Origin: Pseudomonadota bacterium
Lineage (GTDB): Bacteria > Pseudomonadota > Gammaproteobacteria > Burkholderiales > Burkholderiaceae_E
Reading direction: 5' to 3'
Assembly: GCA_023388075.1 (NCBI GenBank)
Contig: JAEWGX010000116.1
Location: 1-44,942 of the forward strand
Length of the DNA stretch: 44,942 nucleotides
The position numbers and the translations under genes were made by a program. Below the pieces are notes generated by a model. The model saw nothing but the letters and a program-made list of their open reading frames with translations. It was not told the DNA's origin and did no database searches. Below are positions 1 to 8,309 of this stretch, piece after piece (positions within the stretch are counted from its first letter, which is position 1; every line of letters begins with the position of its first letter).

Positions 1-1641
1 GGCCAGCGCCGCGCGCTCGGCCAGCAGCGCCTCCAGCCCGCGGGGCGCGAGCAGGTCCAGCCGCGCGCGGGCGATGCCGGCTTCCTGCTGCGCCGCCTTG
101 CGCTGTCGCAGGCGCTGCTCCGCGGCCGCCACCGTGTCCAGCCCGAGCGAGCGCAGGAGCGCGCCCTGGGCGGCCTCCTCGGCGTCCCGCTGCCCGGCGA
201 GCCGCGCGACGTCGCCGCCGCCGCCGGGTTCGATCACGAGCTCGCCGATGCCGGGGACCGACACCGTGGTGGGTGCGACCAGCCGGTGGCTGCCCGCCTC
301 GCCGGTCACCGGCGAGCCGTCGATCAGGATGCTGCGGCCCGGTTCGAGCCGCCATGCCAAGCCGGTGGCCGCCGATTCGAGCCGGATGCGCGCGGCCTGC
401 AGGGCCTGTTCCTGGCGCCGCAGGGTGGCGAGCTGATCGTCGTCGATCGGCTGCGCGGCGATCGCGGCGGTGAGCTCATGCAACCGGGTCGCCAACTCGC
501 GGGCTTGGGCGATCGCGGAATCGAGCTCCTCGTGGCGCGCCTGGACCTGGCCGAGCCGGCTGTCGATGCGCTGGCGCTCGGCGGCCTGGTCCGAGCTCGC
601 CAGCAGCACGCGACACCGCTCGTGCTCGGCCCGCGCGGCGGCCACGGCGGCCTGTCGGGGGGCGAGCGCTTCCTCGGCGGCGGCCAGCGCGGACGAGGCC
701 GCGGCAGCGGCACCGCGCCGTCGCTCCAGGCCCGCCTGCTCCGCCGCGACCGCCTCCTGCTGCTGCTCGAGCAGTGACACCTGCTGGCGGGTCTGCTCCA
801 GCAGCCGACGGTCCGCCGCCAGCGCCTCGCGACGGCGCTCGATGCCCTCGAGCTGTGCGCGAGCCTTGGCGGCTTCGGCCTCGAAGCGCTGCCACGGCCG
901 TTCGCGTTCGTCGTCGCGGATGCGGGTGCCGAGCTGCCCGAACCGGTCCACCTGCGCGCGGTAGGCGGCCAGGCGCGCGCCGAGCTCGTCGACGCGCTGG
1001 CGAACCTGGCCCAGCCGCCCGATCACGTCCTTCAGCTCGCCCGCCGGCTGCCCGGTCCTGGTGAGCAGCTTCTCCCGCTCCGCGCAGACTCGGTCGTAGA
1101 TCTCGTCTCCGCCGGTGGCGGCCATCTCGCCCACGGAATCGTCCAGCGCCTTGCGCAGGTGGTCGGTGGCGTTGTCCACCGCCTCGTGCAGATGCTGGCC
1201 GGCGTCGCCCTGCTCCACCCACAGGAGACCGGGCACTCCCCAGTGCGATGCGCGGCTCGCGCCCTTCAGTGCGTACTGGTAGCCAAGCAGAGCCGCGAGG
1301 CGCTCCTCGGCATCGGTGCTCTCGAACACCTTGCCGTCCACTTCGAGCGTGCAGCGGCGGCTCCGCCCCAGGAAGCGCTTGCGCAGCCGGTAGCGCCGGC
1401 CCTGCGAGTCGAAGTCGACCTCCACCGCCGGCGAGGCCGACGGATCGCCCCAGGGCAGCAGGTCCGTGACGCTCCCGGAGGCATGGCGCTCGAAGAAGGC
1501 CGCCCGGATCGCGCGGACGATCGTGCTCTTGCCGGCGCCGTTCGGCCCCACGAAGAGATTGAGGCCTGCGTCGAGGCCGTCGATCTCCACCGGATCGCGA
1601 AACTGCCGCAACGACTCGATCCTCAGCCGCTCGAGCTTCAT
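1..1641 (-). CDS. SbcC/YhaN-like AAA ATPase, partial (C-terminus outside window)
   Basis: Start-proximal 547 codons of an SMC/SbcC-type ATPase; the frame is open to the left edge, so the second half is missing. Reading the reverse strand gives MKLERLRIESLRQF and then a Walker A motif, GPNGAGKST, at residues 32-40. A Q-loop-like LWVEQGDAG follows, then a long Arg/Glu/Ala/Gln-rich segment with coiled-coil character and, further on, a small beta-rich GIGELVIEPGGG segment that I associate with SbcC-like ATPases paired with small exonucleases. Walker B and signature motifs must lie outside the window. The ATG overlaps the stop of the exonuclease gene by four bases (ATGA), so the two are translationally coupled. 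Expected role: ATP-driven partner of the nuclease in processing DNA ends. Not a canonical SbcC as far as visible. Confidence 0.85.
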   Translation of the reverse strand, partial: MKLERLRIESLRQFRDPVEIDGLDAGLNLFVGPNGAGKSTIVRAIRAAFFERHASGSVTDLLPWGDPSASPAVEVDFDSQGRRYRLRKRFLGRSRRCTLEVDGKVFESTDAEERLAALLGYQYALKGASRASHWGVPGLLWVEQGDAGQHLHEAVDNATDHLRKALDDSVGEMAATGGDEIYDRVCAEREKLLTRTGQPAGELKDVIGRLGQVRQRVDELGARLAAYRAQVDRFGQLGTRIRDDERERPWQRFEAEAAKARAQLEGIERRREALAADRRLLEQTRQQVSLLEQQQEAVAAEQAGLERRRGAAAAASSALAAAEEALAPRQAAVAAARAEHERCRVLLASSDQAAERQRIDSRLGQVQARHEELDSAIAQARELATRLHELTAAIAAQPIDDDQLATLRRQEQALQAARIRLESAATGLAWRLEPGRSILIDGSPVTGEAGSHRLVAPTTVSVPGIGELVIEPGGGGDVARLAGQRDAEEAAQGALLRSLGLDTVAAAEQRLRQRKAAQQEAGIARARLDLLAPRGLEALLAERAALA

Positions 1642-2840
1642 CCGCGGCGCTCCGCCAGAAGCCCGGCAAGGATGTCGAGCGCCTCGGCCGCGACCGCCGT
1701 CTCGTCGGCGACGCCCTGGGGCTCATCAGGCCAGGCGGGCTCCTCGCCGTCGGCGGGCGAGGGACCGGCCCGGGCCTGCGCGGCGACGGGATCGCCGGCC
1801 TGGGCCGCGGCCTCTCGCAGCTCCGCGAGCACCTCGCCGAGATAGCCGTCGGCGGCAAGCCGGGCCAGGTCGGCGTCCGTCGGCCGCAGCCCCAGTCCGC
1901 CCAGGTCGGCATCGAGCGCACGCACCCGCCCCTGCGCCTCGCCGACCAGGCGGGCGATGCGCTCGCGCCCCTCCAGGTCGACGCGGCCCGTCAGGCGCAC
2001 CGCGACGACATCGCGCGCCGCCAGCGCGCCAAGCCGGGCCTCGAGCGCGTCCACGTCGCTCGACACCGCCACCTCGGCCTGCAGCTCGTGCCAGCGGTAG
2101 GCCGCGACCGGCAGGATCCGCACCAGGGGCTCGGCGCCGGGCCCGGCAATGTCCACGAGGAGCACGTTGCCGGGCTCGTTGCCGCGGAAGCGGTCGGGCT
2201 CCGGAGTGCCGCTGTACCAGGTGCGGGCATCGATACGGCGCGTGCCGTGCCAATCGCCGAGCGCGAGGTAGTCCAGTCGCGCGCGGTGCGCGCGGTCGGC
2301 CGCGATCGGGTTGGCCGAATCCACCGTGCCGGGAAGGATGCCTTCGACGCAGCCATGCGCCAGGCCGATGCGCAGCAGTCCCGGCGGAGTGGCCGCGTCG
2401 TCGAACCACCCGGTCAGGTCGGCATGGACATGCCGCTGGGTGAGCGGTGCCGCCAGCACGGCGAAGCCCAGCTCGTCGAACCGGCGGCATTCCGGAGCCT
2501 CCAGGGTATGGACATTGCCAGGGACGCAGCCGAGCCGGCGGGCCCGGGTCCATACGCTTGCGGCGAGCGCGGCGTCGTGATTGCCTGGGATCATGATCCA
2601 GGCGCCCGGAAACCGCGCGAGCGCGTTGAAGAGCCGCCGCACAGTCTTGTCCGATACCGTCTGCGCGTCGAACACGTCGCCGGCGACGAGCACCGCGTCG
2701 ACGCGGTGCTCCTCGGCCATCGCCGCGATGCGGGCGACGGTGTCGATGCGGGCCTCGGCGAGCTGGGCGGCGTCGTCGGCCGCGAAGCGCTGGTAGGCCC
2801 GGCCGATCTGCCAATCGGCGGTATGCAGGAAACGAGGCAT
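1638..2840 (-). CDS. SbcD/YhaO-like DNA repair exonuclease (metallophosphoesterase)
   Basis: 400-residue calcineurin-like phosphoesterase. Metal-binding motifs appear in order: HTADW (residues 6-10), GDVFD (54-58) and GNHD (86-89). Two later motifs, LAHG and LALGDWHG, take the place of the usual GHxH block. This pattern is typical of nuclease subunits related to SbcD/Mre11/YhaO, which cut DNA ends and hairpins in a Mn-dependent manner with an SMC-like ATPase. I chose the start at MPRFLHTADW because the nuclease fold begins there; the frame stays open 45 codons further upstream but that stretch is not family-like. The C-terminal quarter is acidic/Ala-rich and probably contacts the ATPase encoded by the overlapping next gene. 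Confidence 0.88.
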   Translation of the reverse strand: MPRFLHTADWQIGRAYQRFAADDAAQLAEARIDTVARIAAMAEEHRVDAVLVAGDVFDAQTVSDKTVRRLFNALARFPGAWIMIPGNHDAALAASVWTRARRLGCVPGNVHTLEAPECRRFDELGFAVLAAPLTQRHVHADLTGWFDDAATPPGLLRIGLAHGCVEGILPGTVDSANPIAADRAHRARLDYLALGDWHGTRRIDARTWYSGTPEPDRFRGNEPGNVLLVDIAGPGAEPLVRILPVAAYRWHELQAEVAVSSDVDALEARLGALAARDVVAVRLTGRVDLEGRERIARLVGEAQGRVRALDADLGGLGLRPTDADLARLAADGYLGEVLAELREAAAQAGDPVAAQARAGPSPADGEEPAWPDEPQGVADETAVAAEALDILAGLLAERRG

Positions 2841-3063
2841 CGTGAAAGGGGTGGATGGATGAACAGCGGTTCGAACCCGAAGGATAACCCGGCCGCTCGC
2901 GCCCGACTTGAAACGAACGATACGCGTTCCCATATGGCCGGCATCATCGGTGCGCGATTCGTTCGCGTGCCACAATGATTCCAGGCCTCGTGAGGCAGTC
3001 GCGCATCCTTCGGGGCAGATGCCGTCGGCTCACCGCCTGCCGGCTCAGGGAGGTCATCCAGCT
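2841..3063. other. Divergent intergenic region, exonuclease / ZIP transporter
   Basis: 223 bases between two divergent starts. It holds a Shine-Dalgarno AGGGAGG at 3047-3053 for the ZIP gene. No promoter hexamers stand out with confidence. A 10-base GGTTCGAACC at 2868-2877 resembles a tRNA T-arm but no tRNA surrounds it. Confidence 0.5.
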
Positions 3064-3957
3064 ATGAACTGGCGCAGCATCGGTTCGTCGATGCCCGGAC
3101 CGCGCCGCCTGTTCGGCGCGTTGATCGTCGTCACCGGTCTCCTGCTTCTCACGCGCGAGACGTGGGAGGCGATTATCTTCCACGACCCACGAGTGGCCCA
3201 GGCGCTGCTGGGCGGTCTGCTCGCCGCGGCCGCGACGGCGCTCGGCACGGTGCCGATGCTGGTGTCGCGGCCGCTCTCGGTCCGGACCCAGGATACCCTC
3301 CTCGGCTTCGGCGCGGGCGTGATGCTCGCGGCCAGCGCCTTCTCGCTCATCATCCCGGCGCTGGCGGCGGCCGCGGAACAGGGCTCGTCGCCCATGCAGG
3401 CGGGCGCCATCGTGAGCAGCGCCGTGTTGCTCGGTGCCGCGCTGCTGATCCTGATCGACCAGTTGCTGCCGCACGAGCACTTCGTCAAGGGCGTGGAAGG
3501 CGCGCGGGCGCGCGCGATCAAGCGCGCGTGGCTCTTCGTCTTCGCCATCTGCCTGCACAACTTCCCCGAGGGCCTTGCGATCGGCGTCGCCTTCGCGGGC
3601 ACGGACGAGGCCCGGGCCACCGCCCTGGCCACCGGCATCGCCATCCAGGACGTCCCCGAAGGCCTGGTCGTCGCGCTGGCGCTGCGCGCGGCCGGCTACA
3701 GCCGCGCCATGGCCGCCGGCATCGGCATGGCCTCCGGACTGATCGAGCCGGTCGGGGCGGTGCTCGGCGCCGCCATCGTGACGCTGTCGAGCACCCTGCT
3801 GCCCTGGGGGCTCGCCTTCGCCGGCGGCGCGATGCTCTTCGTGGTGAGCCACGAGATCATCCCCGAGTCGCACCGGCGCGGCAACGAGCGCTGGGCCACC
3901 GGCGGCCTGCTCATCGGCTTCGTGCTGATGATGTTCCTGGATACCTCGCTCGGCTGA
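3064..3957 (+). CDS. ZIP-family (GufA-like) divalent metal transporter
   Basis: 297-residue polytopic membrane protein. The ZIP signature in the metal-binding helices is clear: LHNFPEGLAIG, then QDVPEGLVVALAL, and a later SHEIIPESH. Eight hydrophobic segments fit the ZIP fold, with a short His-containing loop (LLPHEHFVKG) between the third and fourth helices where ZIP proteins often bind metal. Function inferred from the family: movement of Zn2+ or a similar divalent cation into the cytoplasm. The start follows AGGGAGG by ten bases; an in-frame extension to 2908 lacks such a site and is not hydrophobic. The gene ends ten bases before the convergent AHSA1-domain gene. Confidence 0.92.
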   Translation: MNWRSIGSSMPGPRRLFGALIVVTGLLLLTRETWEAIIFHDPRVAQALLGGLLAAAATALGTVPMLVSRPLSVRTQDTLLGFGAGVMLAASAFSLIIPALAAAAEQGSSPMQAGAIVSSAVLLGAALLILIDQLLPHEHFVKGVEGARARAIKRAWLFVFAICLHNFPEGLAIGVAFAGTDEARATALATGIAIQDVPEGLVVALALRAAGYSRAMAAGIGMASGLIEPVGAVLGAAIVTLSSTLLPWGLAFAGGAMLFVVSHEIIPESHRRGNERWATGGLLIGFVLMMFLDTSLG

Positions 3958-3967
3958 CCACCGGCGG

Positions 3968-4450
3968 CTACTTGTAGAAGCCGCGGCGCAGCTCGATGCC
4001 GTGCTCCAGCCAGACCTTCATGGCGCACAGCATGCCGGTCCAGCCCTCGCAGTTGCCATAGGAGGCATTGAGTCCCGCGCTGGTGGCGCTCCAGCCGTAC
4101 TCGCTGATGCGCACCAGGGTACGGCCGTCCTCGAGCGCCTCGAACGTCAGGGTGACGGTAGTCCGGCGTGGCGCTGCATCCGGATCCGCGGACGGCTCCG
4201 AGGACTCCCAGCGCAAGGTGATGCGCTCGTCCTTCACCACGTCCACCACCTCCACCGGGAACGCACCGGGGAAGTCGTGGAAGTCCCAGGTCACGGTCGC
4301 ACCCGTCTCGAGTCGGCCCTTGGCGCCGCCCGTGGTGAAGTAGGAGGAAAGCTTGCCGGGATCCACCACCGCCTCGAACACCTCGGCGACCGGCTTCGCG
4401 ATCCGCCCTCCCACGGTGAATCGCAGCTCGAGTCCTGGTTCCTTCGTCAT
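3968..4450 (-). CDS. SRPBCC / AHSA1-domain protein
   Basis: 160 residues with the AHSA1 (START-like) layout: an N-terminal strand LRFTVGGRIAKPVAEVFEAVVDPGKLSSYF, a central tryptophan segment TVTWDFHDFPGAFPVEV, an ITLRWE strand and a C-terminal helix GWTGMLCAMKVWLEHGIE. The fold is a hydrophobic ligand pocket; the ligand cannot be told from sequence. GGAGGG lies a few bases before the ATG. The gene is divergent from an ArsR-family regulator with only 53 bases between the starts, and a palindrome occupies the shared promoter. ArsR/AHSA1 divergent pairs are a recurrent bacterial arrangement, so control by that regulator is likely. Confidence 0.85.
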   Translation of the reverse strand: MTKEPGLELRFTVGGRIAKPVAEVFEAVVDPGKLSSYFTTGGAKGRLETGATVTWDFHDFPGAFPVEVVDVVKDERITLRWESSEPSADPDAAPRRTTVTLTFEALEDGRTLVRISEYGWSATSAGLNASYGNCEGWTGMLCAMKVWLEHGIELRRGFYK

Positions 4451-4468
4451 CGCAACCCTCCGCCGGTT

Positions 4469-4505
4469 TTGCCAGTGGCGATCTTATGTTATATAGTTAT
4501 AACAT
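4469..4505. promoter_or_regulatory. arsR promoter with overlapping 8+8 palindromic operator
   Basis: A perfect inverted repeat, ATGTTATA-N4-TATAACAT (4486-4493 and 4498-4505), forms an A/T island in otherwise G+C-rich DNA. On the plus strand TTGCCA (4469-4474) and TATAGT (4492-4497) are spaced by exactly 17 bases, giving a predicted transcript start at about 4504. The palindrome therefore covers the -10 box and start site, the usual place for an ArsR-family repressor to bind. The same A/T island can supply the -10 of the divergent AHSA1 gene. Confidence 0.75.
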
Positions 4506-4917
4506 GTCAACGACCGCTCGCCGCAAGCCGCTCGACCGCGACGCCCCCGGGCCCGCCGATACCCCGGCGCCTTCGTCCGCGGACCGCGACGACCACGACG
4601 ACCTGCTCTTCAAGGCATTGGGGCACCGCGTGCGGCGACGCCTGCTCGACGCGATGAAGTCGGGGCCGCGCACCACCGGCATGCTCTGCGACGCGGTGCC
4701 CGAGCTGGATCGCTGCACGGTGATGCAGCACCTGCGCGTGCTGGAGCAGGCGGGACTGGTGGTGGTGGAGCGGCGCGGGCGCGAACGCTGGAACTCGCTC
4801 GATGCCCTTCCGATCCACGGCATCCACGAGCGCTGGATCGGCCCCTACGCGGCCTATGCGAGCAACATGCTCGGCCGGCTGGACCGCCGCCTGCGCCGCA
4901 ACGCGCCAGGGGGATAG
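4504..4917 (+). CDS. ArsR-family winged-helix transcriptional regulator
   Basis: 137 residues. After a disordered Pro/Asp-rich N-terminus (about 35 residues) comes the winged-helix domain: LLFKALGHRVRRRLLDAMKSG, the recognition-helix region CTVMQHLRVLEQAGLVVVERRGRERWNSL, then a C-terminal helix. No cysteine-based metal site of the ArsR/SmtB type (ELCVCDL) is present, so it probably senses something other than As or Cd. I place the start at MSTTARR because the predicted transcript begins at that ATG. An in-frame ATG at 4486 would lie inside the operator. No ribosome binding site precedes either, so leaderless translation is likely. Confidence 0.85.
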   Translation: MSTTARRKPLDRDAPGPADTPAPSSADRDDHDDLLFKALGHRVRRRLLDAMKSGPRTTGMLCDAVPELDRCTVMQHLRVLEQAGLVVVERRGRERWNSLDALPIHGIHERWIGPYAAYASNMLGRLDRRLRRNAPGG

Positions 4918-4960
4918 AATCCAAGGCCGCCCCTCGTCAGCTGGCAGAGAGAGGTTTTCG

Positions 4961-5665
4961 ATGTCGCAGTCCGCTTCCCGAGCGTCGGCCCCCGCGGGCG
5001 ACGCCATCGAGCGCCCGAAGCTCGCCCTCCCCGGCGGCCACGATCGGCTGCTGCTGCACTCGTGCTGCGCGCCCTGCTCGGCCGAGCCGATGGAGGCCAT
5101 CCTCGCCTCGGGCATCGACTTCACCATCTTCTTCTACAACCCGAACATCCATCCGCAGCGGGAGTACGAGCTGCGCAAGGACGAAAACATCCGCTTCGCC
5201 GAGAAGCACGGGATTCCGTTCGTCGACGCCGACTACGACACCGACAACTGGTTCGCCCGCGCGAAGGGCCTGGAGAACGAGCCCGAGCGCGGCGCCCGCT
5301 GCACCGCCTGCTTCGACATGCGCTTCGAGCGCACGGCGCTCTACGCCCATGAGAACGGCTTCAGCGTCTTCAGCAGCTCGCTGGGGATCTCGCGCTGGAA
5401 GGACATGGCGCAGATCAACGGCTGCGGCATCCGGGCCGCCTCGCGCTATCCCGGCATGCACTACTGGGACTACAACTGGCGCAAGGGTGGCGGCTCGGCC
5501 CGCATGATCGAGATCTCCAAGCGGGAGACGTTCTACCAGCAGGAGTACTGCGGCTGCGTGTACTCGCTGCGCGACACCAATCGCCACCGCCGCGCGAACG
5601 GCCGGGACCGCATCCGCATCGGGGTGCAGTACTACGGCAAGCCGGCCGGAGGTTCCCAAGGATGA
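4961..5665 (+). CDS. queH: Epoxyqueuosine reductase QueH
   Basis: 234-residue DUF208/QueH protein, the non-cobalamin enzyme that reduces epoxyqueuosine to queuosine in tRNA. The Fe-S/metal cysteines are visible: HSCCAPCS (C35, C36, C39), CTAC (C114, C117) and CGC near the end (C197, C199). Other conserved blocks are FFYNPNIHP, FSVFSSSLGISRWK and NGCGIRAASRYPGMHYWDYNWRKGGGSARM. The N-terminal 25 residues are a low-complexity extension. The start has GAGAGAGG upstream. The stop overlaps the ATG of the next gene by four bases. No other queuosine genes are in the window. Confidence 0.93.
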   Translation: MSQSASRASAPAGDAIERPKLALPGGHDRLLLHSCCAPCSAEPMEAILASGIDFTIFFYNPNIHPQREYELRKDENIRFAEKHGIPFVDADYDTDNWFARAKGLENEPERGARCTACFDMRFERTALYAHENGFSVFSSSLGISRWKDMAQINGCGIRAASRYPGMHYWDYNWRKGGGSARMIEISKRETFYQQEYCGCVYSLRDTNRHRRANGRDRIRIGVQYYGKPAGGSQG

Positions 5666-6348
5666 GCTCGTCCGATCCCGGCTCCATGGATCTCGAGGTG
5701 ATCGAGCTTCAGTCCGGCAAGAACCCGACCGCGAGCCTGATCGTGCTGCACGGGCTCGGCGCCGACGGCACGGACTTCGTGCCGATCGCGCAGGAGCTGC
5801 GGCTCGATCCGATCGGCGAGGTGCGCTTCCTGTTTCCGCATGCGCCGGTGATGCCGGTCACGATCAACGGCGGCATGCGCATGCGCGCCTGGTACGACAT
5901 CATCGGCACCGATCTGGCGCGGCGCGAGGACGAGCGCGGCCTGCGCTCGTCGCAGGCGCTGGTGCAGGCGCTGATCGCGCGCGAGCGCGAGCGCGGCATC
6001 GCCGCCCGGCGCATCGTGCTGATGGGCTTCTCGCAGGGCTGCGCGATGACGCTGATGACCGGCCTGCGCTACCCGGAACGCCTCGCGGGCCTGGTCGGCC
6101 TGTCCGGCTACCTGCCGCTTGCCGCGGTCGCCGAGGCCGAACGCCACGAGGCCAACGCCGACGTGCCGATCTTCCTCGCGCATGGCAGCGCCGACCAGGT
6201 CATTCCGATCGACCGCGCGACCGCATCGCGCGACGCGCTGATCGCGATGGGCCATCCGGTGGAGTGGCACGAGTATCCGATGCCGCACTCGGTCTGCGCC
6301 GAGGAGATCACGGACCTCAATCGCTGGCTGCTGAAGACGCTGGCCTGA
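5662..6348 (+). CDS. Carboxylesterase / phospholipase (YpfH family)
   Basis: 228-residue alpha/beta hydrolase of the acyl-protein-thioesterase/carboxylesterase group. Visible features: oxyanion loop LHGLGADGTDF (29-39), nucleophile GFSQGC (Ser124), acid HGSADQVIP (Asp178) and His209 in MPHSVCAEE. There is no signal peptide, so it acts in the cytoplasm on small or acyl esters; the natural substrate is unknown. The ATG overlaps the queH stop (ATGA), so the two genes share a transcript and probably coupled translation, although no functional link to queuosine is known. Confidence 0.9.
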   Translation: MSSSDPGSMDLEVIELQSGKNPTASLIVLHGLGADGTDFVPIAQELRLDPIGEVRFLFPHAPVMPVTINGGMRMRAWYDIIGTDLARREDERGLRSSQALVQALIARERERGIAARRIVLMGFSQGCAMTLMTGLRYPERLAGLVGLSGYLPLAAVAEAERHEANADVPIFLAHGSADQVIPIDRATASRDALIAMGHPVEWHEYPMPHSVCAEEITDLNRWLLKTLA

Positions 6349-6363
6349 GGTGGCCGCGGTCGC

Positions 6364-7140
6364 TCAGTCCGCGGCCGTCGCGCTGGCCGCGGGCCTTTCC
6401 TCCGGAAGCGGGACGTACATGTAGCCGCCGTTGCGCACGGTGCGGATGCAGCGCGGTTCGCCGCCCGGCTCGGGCTCGATCTTGCGCCGCAGGCGGCCGA
6501 TCCGGATGTCGATGGACCGGTCGAACGGCTCCCACTCGCGGTTGCGGGTACGCAGGAGGAGCTGGTCACGCGACAGCACCCGTTCCGGATTGGCCAGGAA
6601 GACGCGCAGCAGCTCGAACTCCATCGCCGTGAGCGGGACCTCCTCGCCGTTGTCGAACAGGCGGCGCGCCTCGGTGTCGAGCTCGCAGCGGCCGACGCGC
6701 ACGCGCCGCGCCATCCGCGCGGCGGCGCCGCTCTCCGCCGCCTTGGCATCGCCCTGGCCCTGCGGCCGGGCCTGCATGCGCCGCATCACGCTGCGCACGC
6801 GCGCGAGCAGCTCCCGTGGCTCGAAGGGCTTGGCGACGTAGTCGTCGGCGCCCACCTCCAGGCCGACCACGCGATCGAAGACGTCGCCCGATGCGGTGAC
6901 CATGATGATGCCGACGTCGTAACGCTCGCGCAGGAAGCGGGCGAGCGTGAGGCCGTCCTCGCCGGGCAGGCGGACATCCAGGAGGATGAGGTCCGGCAGG
7001 TCGCGCTCGAGCTCCGCGCGCATCGCCGTGCCGCTGTCCACCGCGCGTATTTCGTAGCGATGGCCCCGCAGATATTCCACCAGCATGGCCCGGACACTCG
7101 GGTCATCGTCGACTACGAGCAAGCGGCCGTTGGTCTGCAT
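6364..7140 (-). CDS. OmpR-family response regulator (orphan)
   Basis: 258 residues. The receiver domain (about 5-120) has the acidic pocket VVDDD (residues 9-13), phosphoacceptor Asp55 in LLDVRLPGEDG, a Thr in MVTASGD and Lys in AKPFEPRELL. A 25-residue Gln/Gly/Ala linker leads to a winged-helix output domain (LTAMEFELLRVFLANPERVLSRDQLL ... RSIDIRIGRLRRKIEP ... IRTVRNGGYMYVP). The order matches OmpR/TorR-type DNA-binding regulators. No histidine kinase gene adjoins it; the nearest is the hybrid kinase at 10113-12671, so the partner is unknown. I chose MQTNGRLLVVDDD rather than an in-frame ATG 16 codons upstream because the receiver fold begins there. Confidence 0.92.
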   Translation of the reverse strand: MQTNGRLLVVDDDPSVRAMLVEYLRGHRYEIRAVDSGTAMRAELERDLPDLILLDVRLPGEDGLTLARFLRERYDVGIIMVTASGDVFDRVVGLEVGADDYVAKPFEPRELLARVRSVMRRMQARPQGQGDAKAAESGAAARMARRVRVGRCELDTEARRLFDNGEEVPLTAMEFELLRVFLANPERVLSRDQLLLRTRNREWEPFDRSIDIRIGRLRRKIEPEPGGEPRCIRTVRNGGYMYVPLPEERPAASATAAD

Positions 7141-7295
7141 GCAGGCATTGTGCGACCAGACTTGCCCGGATGACAAGCCGGATACCAATCCGCAACAAGC
7201 CGCCTGCCGACTGACGCGGCGGCGATACCGGCACTGCCCAGGATTGCCTCACGCCGCGGGGAATGGGCCCCCGGCGCTCCAATGAGGCAAGCAGC

Positions 7296-8297
7296 ATGAG
7301 CGAGCACACCGAGCACGCCGGTTCCTCCGGCGATACCCGAAGTCCCGCCGCACGCTATGCCCTGGCGGTCGAGAACTCCCGGCGGGTACGTTGGGACATC
7401 GACCGGGATGTCATCCGGGGACGAGGTTTCGATCTCTCGCGGTCATTCATGCCCACCGGCCTGTCGCTGGTCGACGAGCTGAAGTTCCTGACGCCGGCGG
7501 ACCGGCGCCTCTTCAGCCAGGTGCAGGGGCGAACCTACGTCAACGTCTTCGGCATGGCCGAGCGCTTCATCGGCGCCAAGATGCTGGAAGTGACGCGCGG
7601 CCACTGGATGGGGGACCAGACCGCGCTCGAGGCGCTGGTCCGCTTCTCCGACGAGGAGCTGAAGCACCAGGCGCTCTTTCGCCGCCTGGAGCAGATGCTG
7701 GCCGCCGTCATGCCGGCCGGCTACGAGTTCACCGCCGATGCGAATACGGTCGCCAGCGCGGTGCTCGCCAGGAGCAGCTGGGCGGTGCTCGCGCTCACGC
7801 TCGACATCGAGCTCTTCACCCAGGTCCACTACCGGGAGAGCATCCGCCCCGATGCGTCGATGTCCGAGCTCTGGAAGGACGTCTTCCTGTACCACTGGAA
7901 GGAGGAGTCGCAGCACGCCATCGTCGACGAGCTGGAGTTCCTGCGCGAGGACGCCGCGGTCGACGACGAGGCGCGTGACCGCGCGGTCGACGACTTCATC
8001 GAGCTGGTCGCGACGATCGACGGCATCCTGCGGGTGCAGGCCTCCGCCGACGCCGACTGGTTCACGCGGATCGCCGCGAGCCGCTACAGCCCGGTGCAGC
8101 AGGCCGCCATCCACCACCAGTTCCTGAAGGCGTACCGCTGGCAGTACATCGTCTCGGGTTCGCAGGTGCCGCGCTTCGGCAAGGTGCTCGCCATCCTCCT
8201 CGACGAGGCCCAGCTGCAGCGCATCGCCGGCGCGCTCGCGCCGTTCGCCTACGCCGCCCCGCGCCATCCCGGCGAGCCCGTGCCCCTCGCCGCCTGA
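7296..8297 (+). CDS. Putative ferritin-like di-iron protein
   Basis: 333-residue, mostly helical protein. Two ExxH motifs (in SDEELKHQALF and KEESQHAIVDELEF) and extra glutamates (LALTLDIELFTQVHYRES) fit a four-helix di-iron centre like those of ferritin-like oxygenases. There is no signal peptide. GAGG lies eight bases before the chosen ATG; an in-frame ATG 11 codons upstream has weaker support. The following MFS gene starts 12 bases after the stop, so they are probably co-transcribed, perhaps an oxygenase with a dedicated transporter. I do not recognise a named family; the assignment rests on the metal motifs only. Confidence 0.65.
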   Translation: MSEHTEHAGSSGDTRSPAARYALAVENSRRVRWDIDRDVIRGRGFDLSRSFMPTGLSLVDELKFLTPADRRLFSQVQGRTYVNVFGMAERFIGAKMLEVTRGHWMGDQTALEALVRFSDEELKHQALFRRLEQMLAAVMPAGYEFTADANTVASAVLARSSWAVLALTLDIELFTQVHYRESIRPDASMSELWKDVFLYHWKEESQHAIVDELEFLREDAAVDDEARDRAVDDFIELVATIDGILRVQASADADWFTRIAASRYSPVQQAAIHHQFLKAYRWQYIVSGSQVPRFGKVLAILLDEAQLQRIAGALAPFAYAAPRHPGEPVPLAA

Positions 8298-8309
8298 AGG
8301 AAGCCACGC

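Noticed and set aside
2868..2877. GGTTCGAACC resembling a tRNA T-arm
   Set aside because: No acceptor stem, anticodon arm or CCA can be folded around it.
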